In this document: piece by piece, positions 8,258 through 16,273 of the stretch
How the letters are laid out: every line of letters begins with the position of its first letter
How positions within the stretch are numbered: the stretch's first letter is position 1
Assembly (NCBI GenBank): GCA_025349905.2
Contig: MU624604.1
Location: forward strand, 24,734 to 42,760
Origin: Blastocladiella britannica
Lineage: Eukaryota > Blastocladiomycota > Blastocladiomycetes > Blastocladiales > Blastocladiaceae
Reading direction: 5' to 3'
DNA: 18,027 nt
Made by a program: the position numbers and the translations under genes
Notes under the pieces: generated by a model
Seen by the model: only the letters and a program-made list of their open reading frames with translations
Database searches by the model: none
What the model was told of the DNA's origin: nothing

Positions 8258-9088
8258 CTACGGCCGCTCACCACCACCTTGGCCACCTTGGCTTTCGCGC
8301 ACCACCGTGTGCACAATGGTCTCCCAGACGCTAGCAATGCGCTCGGCCGCACGCAGGGGTGCCTTTTCCACCACCACGGCGTGCGCGGCACTGGTCACGC
8401 GGGACCAGTGAGTGCCGTCGACAAACCCGGTCATGTACGCGGCCGACAGTCGCAGCGGAGGCTCAAAGACGCGTCGGACATGTGCCACCGCTATTAATTT
8501 TTTTTTTTCCGTTAGAGTGAGTGTACTCACGACAAGGATATAAAATAAACGGACCGTGGCCAGGAATCTCGGCGACCCACTCGCCCACGTCCACCTCGGG
8601 CATAGTCTGCCACTGAATTTTGCTGGGTTGCGGTTGCACTGGCACTACAATATCAGAAAGAGGCTCTGACGGCATTTGGACCGGGTGGGCGCCAGTCGAC
8701 ATGGGCAGAATCGGGTCCAGCGACCGTGCCACTGAGGAAGCAAGCGTCGACGATGACTCCAAAGATGGCGGTGCTGCCGGTGGTGGTACCGATGGAGGAG
8801 GAGGCGAAACCAGCGTCTCCTCGGCCACAAACCGGGTCAAGTACAGCCCCGCGGCCGGGTTGAAGGGTGACGTGTGGTCCTGTGTTATAAATGCATGTCA
8901 ATGGCGATACCAGTACAGCTTAAAATATCTTTTACCGGATCACGCCGGAAACAGTAGGCCGAGTGCACCAGGACGCGTGGTCCATTTGGGTTGTGGTTGC
9001 GAAAGTGCTGCATCATCCAGCATATGGACCGGTGTCCGCGGGGGTCAAAGGGTGGGTTATTATTGTCGTTGTTATTGTTATTATTCAT
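8258..9088 (-). CDS. Unrecognised three-exon protein, 244 residues
   Basis: Exons are 9088-8936, 8879-8531 and 8490-8258 (introns 56 and 40 nt; donors GTAAAA and GTGAGT, acceptors CAG and TAG), giving 244 residues with G/C third positions throughout. An asparagine-rich leader (MNNNNNNDNNNPPFDPRG) is followed by a compact Cys/His-containing stretch, HRSICWMMQHFRNHNP then VLVHSAYCFRRDP. A Ser/Pro-rich linker occupies about residues 75-115. The C-terminal part, FEPPLRLSAAYMTGFVDGTHW onward, is predicted helical and ends ESQGGQGGGERP. I do not recognise a family and assign no function. The second intron is the shortest in the window and is the least certain junction. The gene shares its divergent promoter with HAAO and carries upstream the ~50-bp element also found before gamma-tubulin. 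Confidence 0.7.
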
Positions 9089-9097
9089 TGTCTCTTG

Positions 9098-9147
9098 TAT
9101 ATTGACTTTTTCGTGAAAAAATGAAACAAAACAAAGTCGGCGCCAAA
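9098..9147 (-). promoter_or_regulatory. Promoter repeat with E2F-like TTTGGCGC, copy 1
   Basis: On the minus strand, the direction of the 8258-9088 gene, this element begins TTTGGCGCC and ends with GTCAATATA ten bases before the ATG. It matches 17975-18026 at 38 of 39 positions across the block nearest the gene, plus the TTTGGCGC end after a 2-base indel. TTTGGCGC fits the E2F/DP consensus TTTSSCGC. The middle holds TTC-GT-GAA, an inverted pair with the heat-shock-element core spacing. Its function is inferred only. Confidence 0.6.
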
Positions 9148-9154
9148 TTTTGCC

Positions 9155-9204
9155 AACTTCCCACGAAAGCAACAATATTTTATAAGGATTCGTGATGGGA
9201 AAGT
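9155..9204 (+). promoter_or_regulatory. HAAO promoter with TATA-like box inside an imperfect inverted repeat
   Basis: ACTTCCCACGAA (9155-9166) and TTCGTGATGGGAAAGT (9189-9204) form an imperfect inverted repeat around ATATTTTATAAG (about 9175-9186), a good TATA-box candidate ~111 bp before the HAAO ATG. The whole divergent promoter between the two start codons is only 208 bp. Confidence 0.45.
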
Positions 9205-9296
9205 GGACGGAGAAAGAGAAGTGCGAGTTCAAACCTCTTTGACCGCATTCACATCCACAACAACAATAACAATTGAAACATTCAAAAAATCAAAAG

Positions 9297-9894
9297 ATGC
9301 TCCCCAACCCACTCGACTTCAAGGCATGGCTCGACACCAACGCGCACCTGCTGCAGCCGCCCGTCAACAACTACTGCCTGTACCGCGGTGATTTCATCGT
9401 CATGGCCGTGGGCGGGCCCAACAAGCGCACCGACTACCACGTCAACGAGACCGAGGAGTGGTTCTACCAGTACAAAGGCGACATGCTGCTCAAGATCGTC
9501 GACCCGGACGGCCCGACCTTCCGCGACATTGTCATTCGCGAGGGCGAAATGTACTTGCTTCCGGGGGGCGTGCCTCACAACCCGGTGCGGTTTGCCGATA
9601 CCATTGGGATTGTGTTGGAGCGGCAGCGGCCGGCCGGTGCTCTTGGTACGTTACGTTATTGCTCTGCAGTATTTAGCAGTTTAGCCGTTTATGGACTCAC
9701 CTCATTATAAACAACGCCACAACCATACAGACCGCCTCCGCTGGTACTGCTCGGCCTGCAAGGAGATCGTGTACGAAGAGTCGTTCGTCATGTACGATCT
9801 GGGCGTGCAGCTCAAGCCCGTGATTGAGAAATTTGCCGCCTCGGCCGATCTCCGTACCTGCAAGGCCTGCGGGACCGTCAATGATGCCAAGTAA
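9297..9894 (+). CDS. HAAO/BNA1: 3-hydroxyanthranilate 3,4-dioxygenase
   Basis: Non-haem Fe(II) cupin enzyme that opens the ring of 3-hydroxyanthranilate in the kynurenine route to quinolinate and NAD. Exons are 9297-9645 and 9731-9894 (85-nt intron, donor GTACGT, acceptor CAG), giving 170 residues, close to the ~175 of fungal homologues. The cupin iron ligands fit H48, E54 ([11 protein letters not shown]) and H94 (GVPHNPVRF); substrate-binding R44 and E109 (VLERQR) are in expected places. The splice rejoins GAL and DRLRWYC without a gap. The C-terminal rubredoxin-like iron site is present as CSAC (C123, C126) and CKAC near the end, the form found in fungi and bacteria rather than animals. The upstream neighbour is divergent. 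The poly(A) signal AATAAA (9931-9936) abuts the stop codon of the convergent ERI1-type gene. Confidence 0.95.
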
Positions 9895-9930
9895 AACCAA
9901 AGTCAAATAAGTCAAATGAATGAATGTGTA

Positions 9931-9936
9931 AATAAA
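9931..9936 (+). terminator. AATAAA polyadenylation signal of HAAO
   Basis: Canonical hexamer 37 nt past the HAAO stop. Cleavage normally occurs 10-30 nt downstream, which would fall inside the last codons of the opposing gene, so the two mRNAs are complementary at their 3' ends. Confidence 0.55.
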
Positions 9937-9937
9937 T

Positions 9938-11484
9938 TCACCCCCGACGAATCGACATGTGCCCGTCGGTACCCACGTCCCACCACTGCCACGTTTCACC
10001 GTCCGCGACCCACTTGCGGCCGGCCAACGCGTACCCGCCGCGTTGCTCTGGTGCGGGCAGTTGCAGTGACGGCGACCCATCGCCTTCCTCCTCATCCTTT
10101 TCACCATTCTCCTTGGCCGCAGCCTTCTTGGCCGCGGCAGCAGCCGAATCACGCTCGGCCTCCCACAGAGCGGCGTAATCCACGGCCCCCGTGCCCCCAT
10201 GCTTGCTGATCCGTCGCCAATTGGGTCCCATGCGGTACCCGCGCGCAACCAACGCCTGCACCACCCGCGCAATGTTGCGCGTATCGTCACGGCCGCAGTG
10301 CGGGCGGCCCACGAACCTCAGTCCGACGTACGCCAGCGATAGCTCGAGGTTGCCGCCCTCGTAGGCCGCGTTCCCATTGGCCGGGAGCCGGTGGGGTTGT
10401 GGTTGAATGGACGGCATGGCACGGAGCGCCGAGGAACGGGCTTTTTGCAACAGCAGCGCGCGCCGGTGCGACGACTCGGAGTGCTCCACCGTGCGTAGCA
10501 GGTACTTGCGCAGGTCGGTGAATCGGCGCAGAACCAGGGGGGTTGGCTGGCGGTGAAGCGTGTTGGATTTGCGGACAAAGTCGCGCAGGTCCCTGTTTAA
10601 ACATGCAAGTCGTTAGCTCACACGGTTACTTGAAAGGATCATTACATACCATGGCCCGTCACTCACGACCAGTACGCGCTTGGCGATCCCAGCGGGCGAG
10701 GTCGGATCCTCATTCTCATCCTCTTCGTCATCACCGTCGTGCGTCCCATAGATACCTCCAGGCTGATCCAGGGCGACCCACCGCGTCACCTGCGTGCGCA
10801 GCCATTCCTCGAGCGCCAGCTGCGCGTCGGGCCACAGCGGTGCAGAGTCCACCAGGTCCTGCGTGACGCCCGTGAGCCGCGTGCAGTACTCGGACAGAAC
10901 CGGGTACAGCGTGGGCCGCACGTACGTGTGGAACTCGGCCAGCTATTCTCACAAGTCCAATCAGTCCGTCGTTCCTCAACCAAGAAGAAAGGAGGGAAAT
11001 GTACGAAGTTCCCGTCCATGTCCATCAGCACCGCGGGCAACTCGATGATCTCGTTCGGGAACGCAAACGTGTGTCCCTCCTGGCACGTGGCCTCGACGTC
11101 AATCACGCACAGCAGCGGTCCGGCGGACGACGCGGCGCGGTCGAGTTGAATGGGCCCACCGGACGCTATCGCCGCATCGTACTCGGGCGTGCCAGGAATC
11201 GGAACCTGGTACGGCAGTGGCGCTGGGCCTGAGACCAGTCGGTGTGGCGGCAGTGTTGGTGCTGCTGTGGTTGTCCCTGATGATGGTGACGTGGGACGCG
11301 CGGCCTGCTGGTTTTGGTGAGTCTTGAGCCGCTTGAGCAGCGTGGGCCGGAGCCCGTCGGACCGCAGACCGAGCGTCGATAGCTCTTGTCGCATTTCCTC
11401 GACCGTCAGACGCGAGAGCGCACGCGGCTTTGGTTGCGTCGGTGGCCCGGCGTCGGTGTTGTTGCTGTTCTCGTCGTCGCTCAT
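9938..11484 (-). CDS. ERI1: ERI1-type 3'-5' exoribonuclease with SAP domain
   Basis: DEDDh exonuclease of the ERI1/3'hExo group, which trims histone mRNA, 5.8S rRNA and small RNAs in other organisms. Exons are 11484-11005, 10942-10650 and 10592-9938 (introns 62 and 57 nt), giving 475 residues; human ERI1 has 349. A SAP nucleic-acid-binding motif lies at about 23-58 (LTVEEMRQELSTLGLRSDG). The catalytic residues are D129 and E131 (CVIDVEATC), D255 (LVVSDGPWD), and H356 with D360 (GRPHCGRDDTRNIARV). EFHTYVRP and LTGVTQDLVDSAP are further family landmarks. Differences from the short relatives are an acidic insert (about 228-240) before the second Asp and a ~100-residue C-terminal extension with an Ala/Lys/Glu-rich helix and a Trp-rich end (WQWWDVG). 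The reading frame stays open upstream, but MSDDEN at 11484 is the natural start. Confidence 0.92.
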
Positions 11485-11827
11485 ATGATTTGAAAAATAA
11501 TCCTGGGGATAGCAAATGAAATTCCCAAGTTTTTTCGAAGAAACGTGCAGCGGAATTCGAAGCGATTCTGAATGAATGTCGTCCGTAAAAGCTTCGGAAT
11601 GCGGTAGGCAGGGTAAAATCAGGCATATATATATTGCTACAATGCAGGCATGGCCGCTCATCCCGCCCGCGCCGCTCGTCCCGCCCGCGCCGCACCGCTC
11701 GCTCGTTCGCTCGCTCGCTTGCTGGGGGGTGCACGCCGTGCGCACGGGGCATCGGCTCTTTGGCGTCGCTTCTTCTTATTGGGCAGGGCGGGCGGGTATC
11801 GGGATCATACCCAGCGCCCGATGCGTT
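11485..11827. other. Upstream region of the ERI1-type gene with GC-rich tandem repeats
   Basis: It contains two adjacent 18-bp units, GCTCRTCCCGCCCGCGCC (11656-11673, 11674-11691), and a (CGCT)n-like microsatellite (about 11695-11724). An ATATATATAT tract (about 11625-11634) could serve as TATA for the minus-strand gene. TTTTTTCGAAGAAAC at about 11529-11543 resembles a heat-shock-element core. Open frames on both strands here come from repeats and have no protein character. Confidence 0.5.
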
Positions 11828-12013
11828 TCAATCGCCACGGATGTGGTTGCGGTGCTCGGCGGCGGCGGCGGCTTGGGCCTCTGCAAGTCCGTCCTGGGTT
11901 GACATCGTGATCCGACACATTGGCCGAGACTGATGATCGCGCACGCTCCGCGATCCGATCGGCATGCGGTACCGGTCGCAGATTTTGGGTGGGGGCTTGC
12001 CGGCCTTGGTCAT
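11828..12013 (-). CDS. Possible small protein, 61 residues
   Basis: An ATG at 12013 opens a 62-codon frame ending TGA at 11828. It starts MTKAGKPPPKICDRYRMPIG and ends in an Ala run and EHRNHIRGD. Third positions are strongly G/C as in the confirmed genes, which supports coding. The middle, around CAG|TCT, could also be an exon junction. An overlapping frame is open as well, and no family is recognised, so this could instead be a terminal exon of something longer or a noncoding GC-rich stretch. It is upstream of and codirectional with the ERI1-type gene. Confidence 0.4.
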   Translation of the reverse strand: MTKAGKPPPKICDRYRMPIGSRSVRDHQSRPMCRITMSTQDGLAEAQAAAAAEHRNHIRGD

Positions 12014-12584
12014 TGCGTTTTTTTTCTTCGTGTTGTCTCGTCTCGTAGAGAGTGGGGGTCTCGCAGAGAAGCACGGAAACAAGAATAATAATAATAGGTT
12101 TTATTCATTTTAAAATGGTCGCAAAATAATTTGGGAGAGCGATGTAACGTTGTTGGCTAATTTCGAAAGAAGTTTCTTTGGATCCACTTCGGAGACCCTC
12201 ATGCTGTGAGGGCCACATATTCCCAATTAATTCCGCCGAATTTTTTTCAATACGACGGATTGCACTCGCCACCCAGTTCTTTCTTCACACAGACTTCTTT
12301 TAGCACTTTATTTTTCCTTTTTGCACTTGTGTGTGTAAATAGCTCGCAGATCCACCACGAGCTACCCAATTTTTCTTCCCTTTCGAAGGCAAAGAAAAAA
12401 AGATTAGCGCTACCCAGGACGACGACGTTGCCAACAGCAGCAACAACGACGTATATTGTACATACCACGATCACATTGTATGCAAGAAACGAACAAAAAC
12501 TCACCCGGATTTTCAATCGGCTACAGATCTTCGCCTCGCCTTGCATTTTTTGAACCGTTATAAACTGCCCACCTTTGTTCAACT
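12014..12584 (+). promoter_or_regulatory. Upstream and probable 5' UTR region of the guanylyl cyclase gene
   Basis: The first half (to about 12250) is AT-rich with an (AAT)n run (12084-12096) and a hairpin CCCTCA-TGCTG-TGAGGG (12196-12212). The second half is pyrimidine-rich, with TTTCTT and TTTTTCC runs, then CAGCAGCAACAACGACG, typical of a leader. GTATGC at 12478 and CTACAG at about 12525 could bound a small 5' UTR intron. Open frames on both strands here are low-complexity and were not called as genes. Confidence 0.4.
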
Positions 12585-15500
12585 ATGCCGGCTGCATCTC
12601 GCCCTCGCAAGAGTTCAGGGCTAAAGTACGTCACAGATATGCTGTTTTGGTTTTGGTTTTGGGGGGGGCGAGGATCAAAAACAAACATGTCACCTCGTCC
12701 ACCATAACTCACATTCCATTGTTTTTCCAGAGCCTCGTTCTCGGCCGATGCGCCAGCGCAGGCGGCGCCCGCCAAGTCCCCGAAAACCTCCAATGAGCGC
12801 CTTGCCGAACAGCAACAGCAACAGCAGTCGGGCATGCTGGGTGCAGAGGATATTCCCGACGATGCCAGCCACTACAGCGACGAGGAGGGGGATACGGTGG
12901 CGTTCGATGGGCCCGGGGGCGTTCCTCGGCCCGGATCAGCTGCTGCATCGGCAGCGGTGGTAGCTAAACCGAGTTCGCTGATGATGTCGGGCGCGTCCGA
13001 CGCTACCAAGGCGTTGCGCGAGGAACTGGACGACTCGATCCGTGATATCTTTTTAGATCTGTCCAAGGACTTGAACAAGATGGAGACCCGGATCAAGGCT
13101 GGGATGGTCAGTTCACTTGAAAAGGTATCTATTTCATGATTGGCTCTGGAATCGCAAAAGTGACTCAAAATGTTGAGGATAATAGGAAGAAATGACCTTC
13201 TTTGCGGGCCAAGCCGAGAAGGAAATGGCACGCTTGCGGACCCGCCAGGACCAAGAGAAGGAGCGCGAGCAAAAAGCATTTGCGACGCTGGTAGCTTCCC
13301 GCGAGGCCCGGCAGCGCGGCAAGAACCTGCAAAACACCATGAACTTTACCGCCAAGAACCGCGACATGATCATTCAGTCGCAAGACAAAGCCCAGCACAT
13401 TGAGGGCGAGGCCAAACAACTGCTGGACGACTTGCGTCACTCGTTCGAGGATCACTTGGCCCACGTCGAGGCCCGGCACACCAAGAAACGCAAAAAGTTG
13501 ACGCAGGCATTTGACCGCAAGATGGCCGATCGTCGGGTCCTGTTCAACTTGGAGACCGCGCACTTGTCCCCCGAGATGCGCGCCACGCGCACCAAGGACT
13601 TTCAGTTCAAGATGAACCACCAGAAGGCCGCGGATAAGAAGGTCGCGGAGCATCGCCGCGAGACTCAGGCGCTCGAGATTCGCCAGATGCGCGAAATGTT
13701 TGACTTTGAGATCAAGGCACTGGAGGAAATGTGTGTATTTCCAATGTCCATATACTGGTTGAGCTTGTACTGACACCGTACCTAAATAATGCAGCCAAAC
13801 TGTCAAGGCCGGGCACGCACGCGACCTGATGGACTTGGCCGAGTCCCACCGCCGCGCAGTGTTCACATTCAAGGACCGCATTCGCAACACCGAGTACAGT
13901 GCCAAGTCTTTGGGCCTGCAGCTCGCGCACTCGCGGTCAATGGGCGCTCTGTTAGCCCAGCACCGCGACGAGTACGAGTCCGCGCTCAAGAAGCAGCAGT
14001 CGATGCGGTGGGCCCGTGTCTCTCGGTGGAAAGTGGTGCTGAAACGCGAGACGGGTCTTGACTCGACGTTCTCGCACGATGCCGACGCGGGCATCTCCCT
14101 CACCACGCTGTTCATGGACCCACAGACCACCATCACCCGGTACGAGGGCGTGGCATCGCACCCGGCCATCGAGACGAATCCGGACGTGGCCCCTATTCCG
14201 TTGGTGCCGAGCATTCTGGGCAACGACGCGGTCGCGGCGGTCCAGCCGCCGCCGGAAATGCTCGGCGACGGAATTGGATTGTCGAGCATGTCGACGAGTT
14301 CCAGTCCCACCAGGGAGCAATTGTCGGACGCGGCGGCCACGGCAGCGGCGGCGGCCAACGGCGCTCCCGCTCCCATTTCCACCGCCACCAGTGGTACGGC
14401 AGCATCCGATGCTTCCACGACCGCTACGACCACGAGTGCGTCCCCTACCTCGCCCAAGCTCGACCAGGTCCGCGACGAGCAAATCAAGGCCGAGGAATTG
14501 CAGCGTCTGACGGCCAAGCTGGCGGTGATGCGGCAAGATTTGGCAGAGCTGAAGGTCGCGCAACGTACAGCGATGGCCGATCTGGCGCGGTCGCAAGAGG
14601 CTGATCTGGCGCGTCTTCAAGACTCTGTGCGCGCGCGGTCGGCGGCGCTGCGGGTCGAGCAACAGCAAAAGGCGGCGTCAGTCAAGCAGGGCCAGGAGGA
14701 GGAGCTGGCGTCGCTGGAGGCCACGCAAGCCAAAGAGGCGGCCATGGACGAGTCGATTCGCGCCGCGGACCACGCGATGCTGATGGAACGCAAGACGCTC
14801 AACTCGGTGCTTGAGACGGTCGGCGACGGAATCATCAACTTGACGCCCAAGGGAATCGTCAACCGGTTCAATGCGCGCGCCGAGTCCATCTTTGGGTATT
14901 CGTCGGGCGATGTCATTGGCCGGCACGTGGGCATGCTGCAGCCACTGGGTCTGCCCGAAAGCGAGATGCTCGAAACGTACTTGACCAGCGAGACGTACGT
15001 GTACAGCGTCGGCAAGTCGGTGCGTGCGCGCCGCGCCGACGGCACCGTCTTCCCGCTCCACCTGTCCATCTCCGAAGTCAAGGACAATGACTTGCACTTG
15101 TTCACGGCGATTGTCCGGGACTTGACCGACGAGGAGGCCGCCAAGGCCGCGGCCGCACTCGAGACCGAGCAGAAACGCAACACTATGGCGTCCCTGATCC
15201 AGCAGCTGGCGCGCGAGCGGTCGCGGTCCGCCGACTTGATCCACGCCATGCTGCCCGCGGCCATTGCCCCGCGGCTGCTCAAGGGCGAGGTGGTTCCGCC
15301 TGAGCAGTTTGAGGAGGTGACCATCATGTTTACCGAGATTGAAGGCTTTTCCGAGCTCGCCAACACAGTCTCGGGGCTCGACATGGTCGATCTGCTCGAT
15401 ACGCTGTACTGTGTGTTTGACGAGTACGTCTTATTCTTTTCTTTATTGGTTCACCGGTTCTCGGCTAACAATGATTCATAAAAAGAATTATCCTGGGATA

Positions 15501-16209
15501 CAATGTGTACAAGGTGGAGACCGTCAACGACAGCTACGTGTGCGTGAGCGGTGTTCCCGAGCCCATGGCCGGCGGCGGTCCCGCGCACGCGGCCGAGATG
15601 GCCAAGCTTGCGCTACACTTTACGCGCGCAATCTCGCGCATCCGGATCCGGTCGCGGCCCGACCTGGAGCTTCAGCTCAAGGTCGGCATGCACTCTGGCC
15701 CGTGTGTGGCGGGAGTGGTGGGCAAGAAATGTGGCCGGTACTGTTTGTTTGGCGACACCATGAACACGGCGAGCCGGATGAAGTCGACGGGTGAGGCGCA
15801 CCGGATCCACGTTTCGACCGAGACGCATGCGCGGCTGGTGGCGTCCAACCAGCCGTTTGCGATCGAGTCCCGTGGGGAAATCCCCGTCAAGGGCAAGGGG
15901 AACATGCACACGTACTGGATCAACAGTCTCGACGGGTTCCAGCCCGACATTAAGATCGTCGACAACATGCTCGAGTCGATGCGGTCGCTCGCGTCGCAGG
16001 TCACGGTCGATCACCACGGCGACGTGTTCCACAATGGTCCTGGCACTAGCGTCAATGCCAACGTGGCTGTTGCGGCGCCCGCCAGCCTGTTTGTGTCCAC
16101 GGGAAACAAGATCGGCGTCAATGTGCAGCACTTTGGGTCCTCGGAGACCGTGACCAAGCCTGCGGCGCCGGCGTCTCCGTCCCGCCGTGGCGAGTTGCGC
16201 GGGATCTAA
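12585..16209 (+). CDS. Coiled-coil / PAS / class III guanylyl cyclase
   Basis: Predicted to make cGMP from GTP, with the PAS domain as sensor. Exons are 12585-12625, 12731-13124, 13186-13730, 13795-15423 and 15486-16209 (introns 105, 61, 64 and 62 nt), giving 1,110 residues. Order: basic/Ser start and polyGln; long charged coiled coil (about 110-455); Ala/Ser/Thr-rich linker (about 460-575); second coil (about 575-655); PAS (about 660-770, including AESIFGYSSGDVIGRH and RRADGTVFPLHLSISEV); signalling helix (about 770-825); cyclase (about 833-1018); Ala/Ser-rich tail. Cyclase residues: guanine-selecting E881 (YKVETVND) and C956 (YCLFGD), metal D885, transition-state N963 and R967 (NTASRM). The first metal ligand, normally Asp in FTDIVGF, is Glu (E841 in FTEIEGF), at the normal 44-residue spacing from D885. 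No membrane segment or HNOB domain is seen, so it should be soluble or cytoskeleton-bound. GTP preference is well supported; activity despite E841 is uncertain. Confidence 0.9.
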
Positions 16210-16273
16210 ACCATTTACTTAGTCGTCGATTTCTTTAAATATATATTTGTTGTCGCGCTCGTGGGACCTAGTT

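Noticed and set aside
12196..12212. CCCTCA/TGAGGG hairpin considered as a structured RNA or terminator
   Set aside because: Only a 6-bp stem with no surrounding conserved RNA features; not enough for an RNA gene call.
12247..12582. 111-codon minus-strand frame upstream of the cyclase gene
   Set aside because: Its hydrophobic and Lys/Phe stretches arise from the complement of pyrimidine-rich leader and CAG/AAC repeats; no codon bias like neighbouring genes.
13165..14517. 450-codon open frame on the minus strand opposite the cyclase gene
   Set aside because: It runs across a real plus-strand intron and coiled-coil exons, and has no domain character of its own. It is a by-product of high GC.
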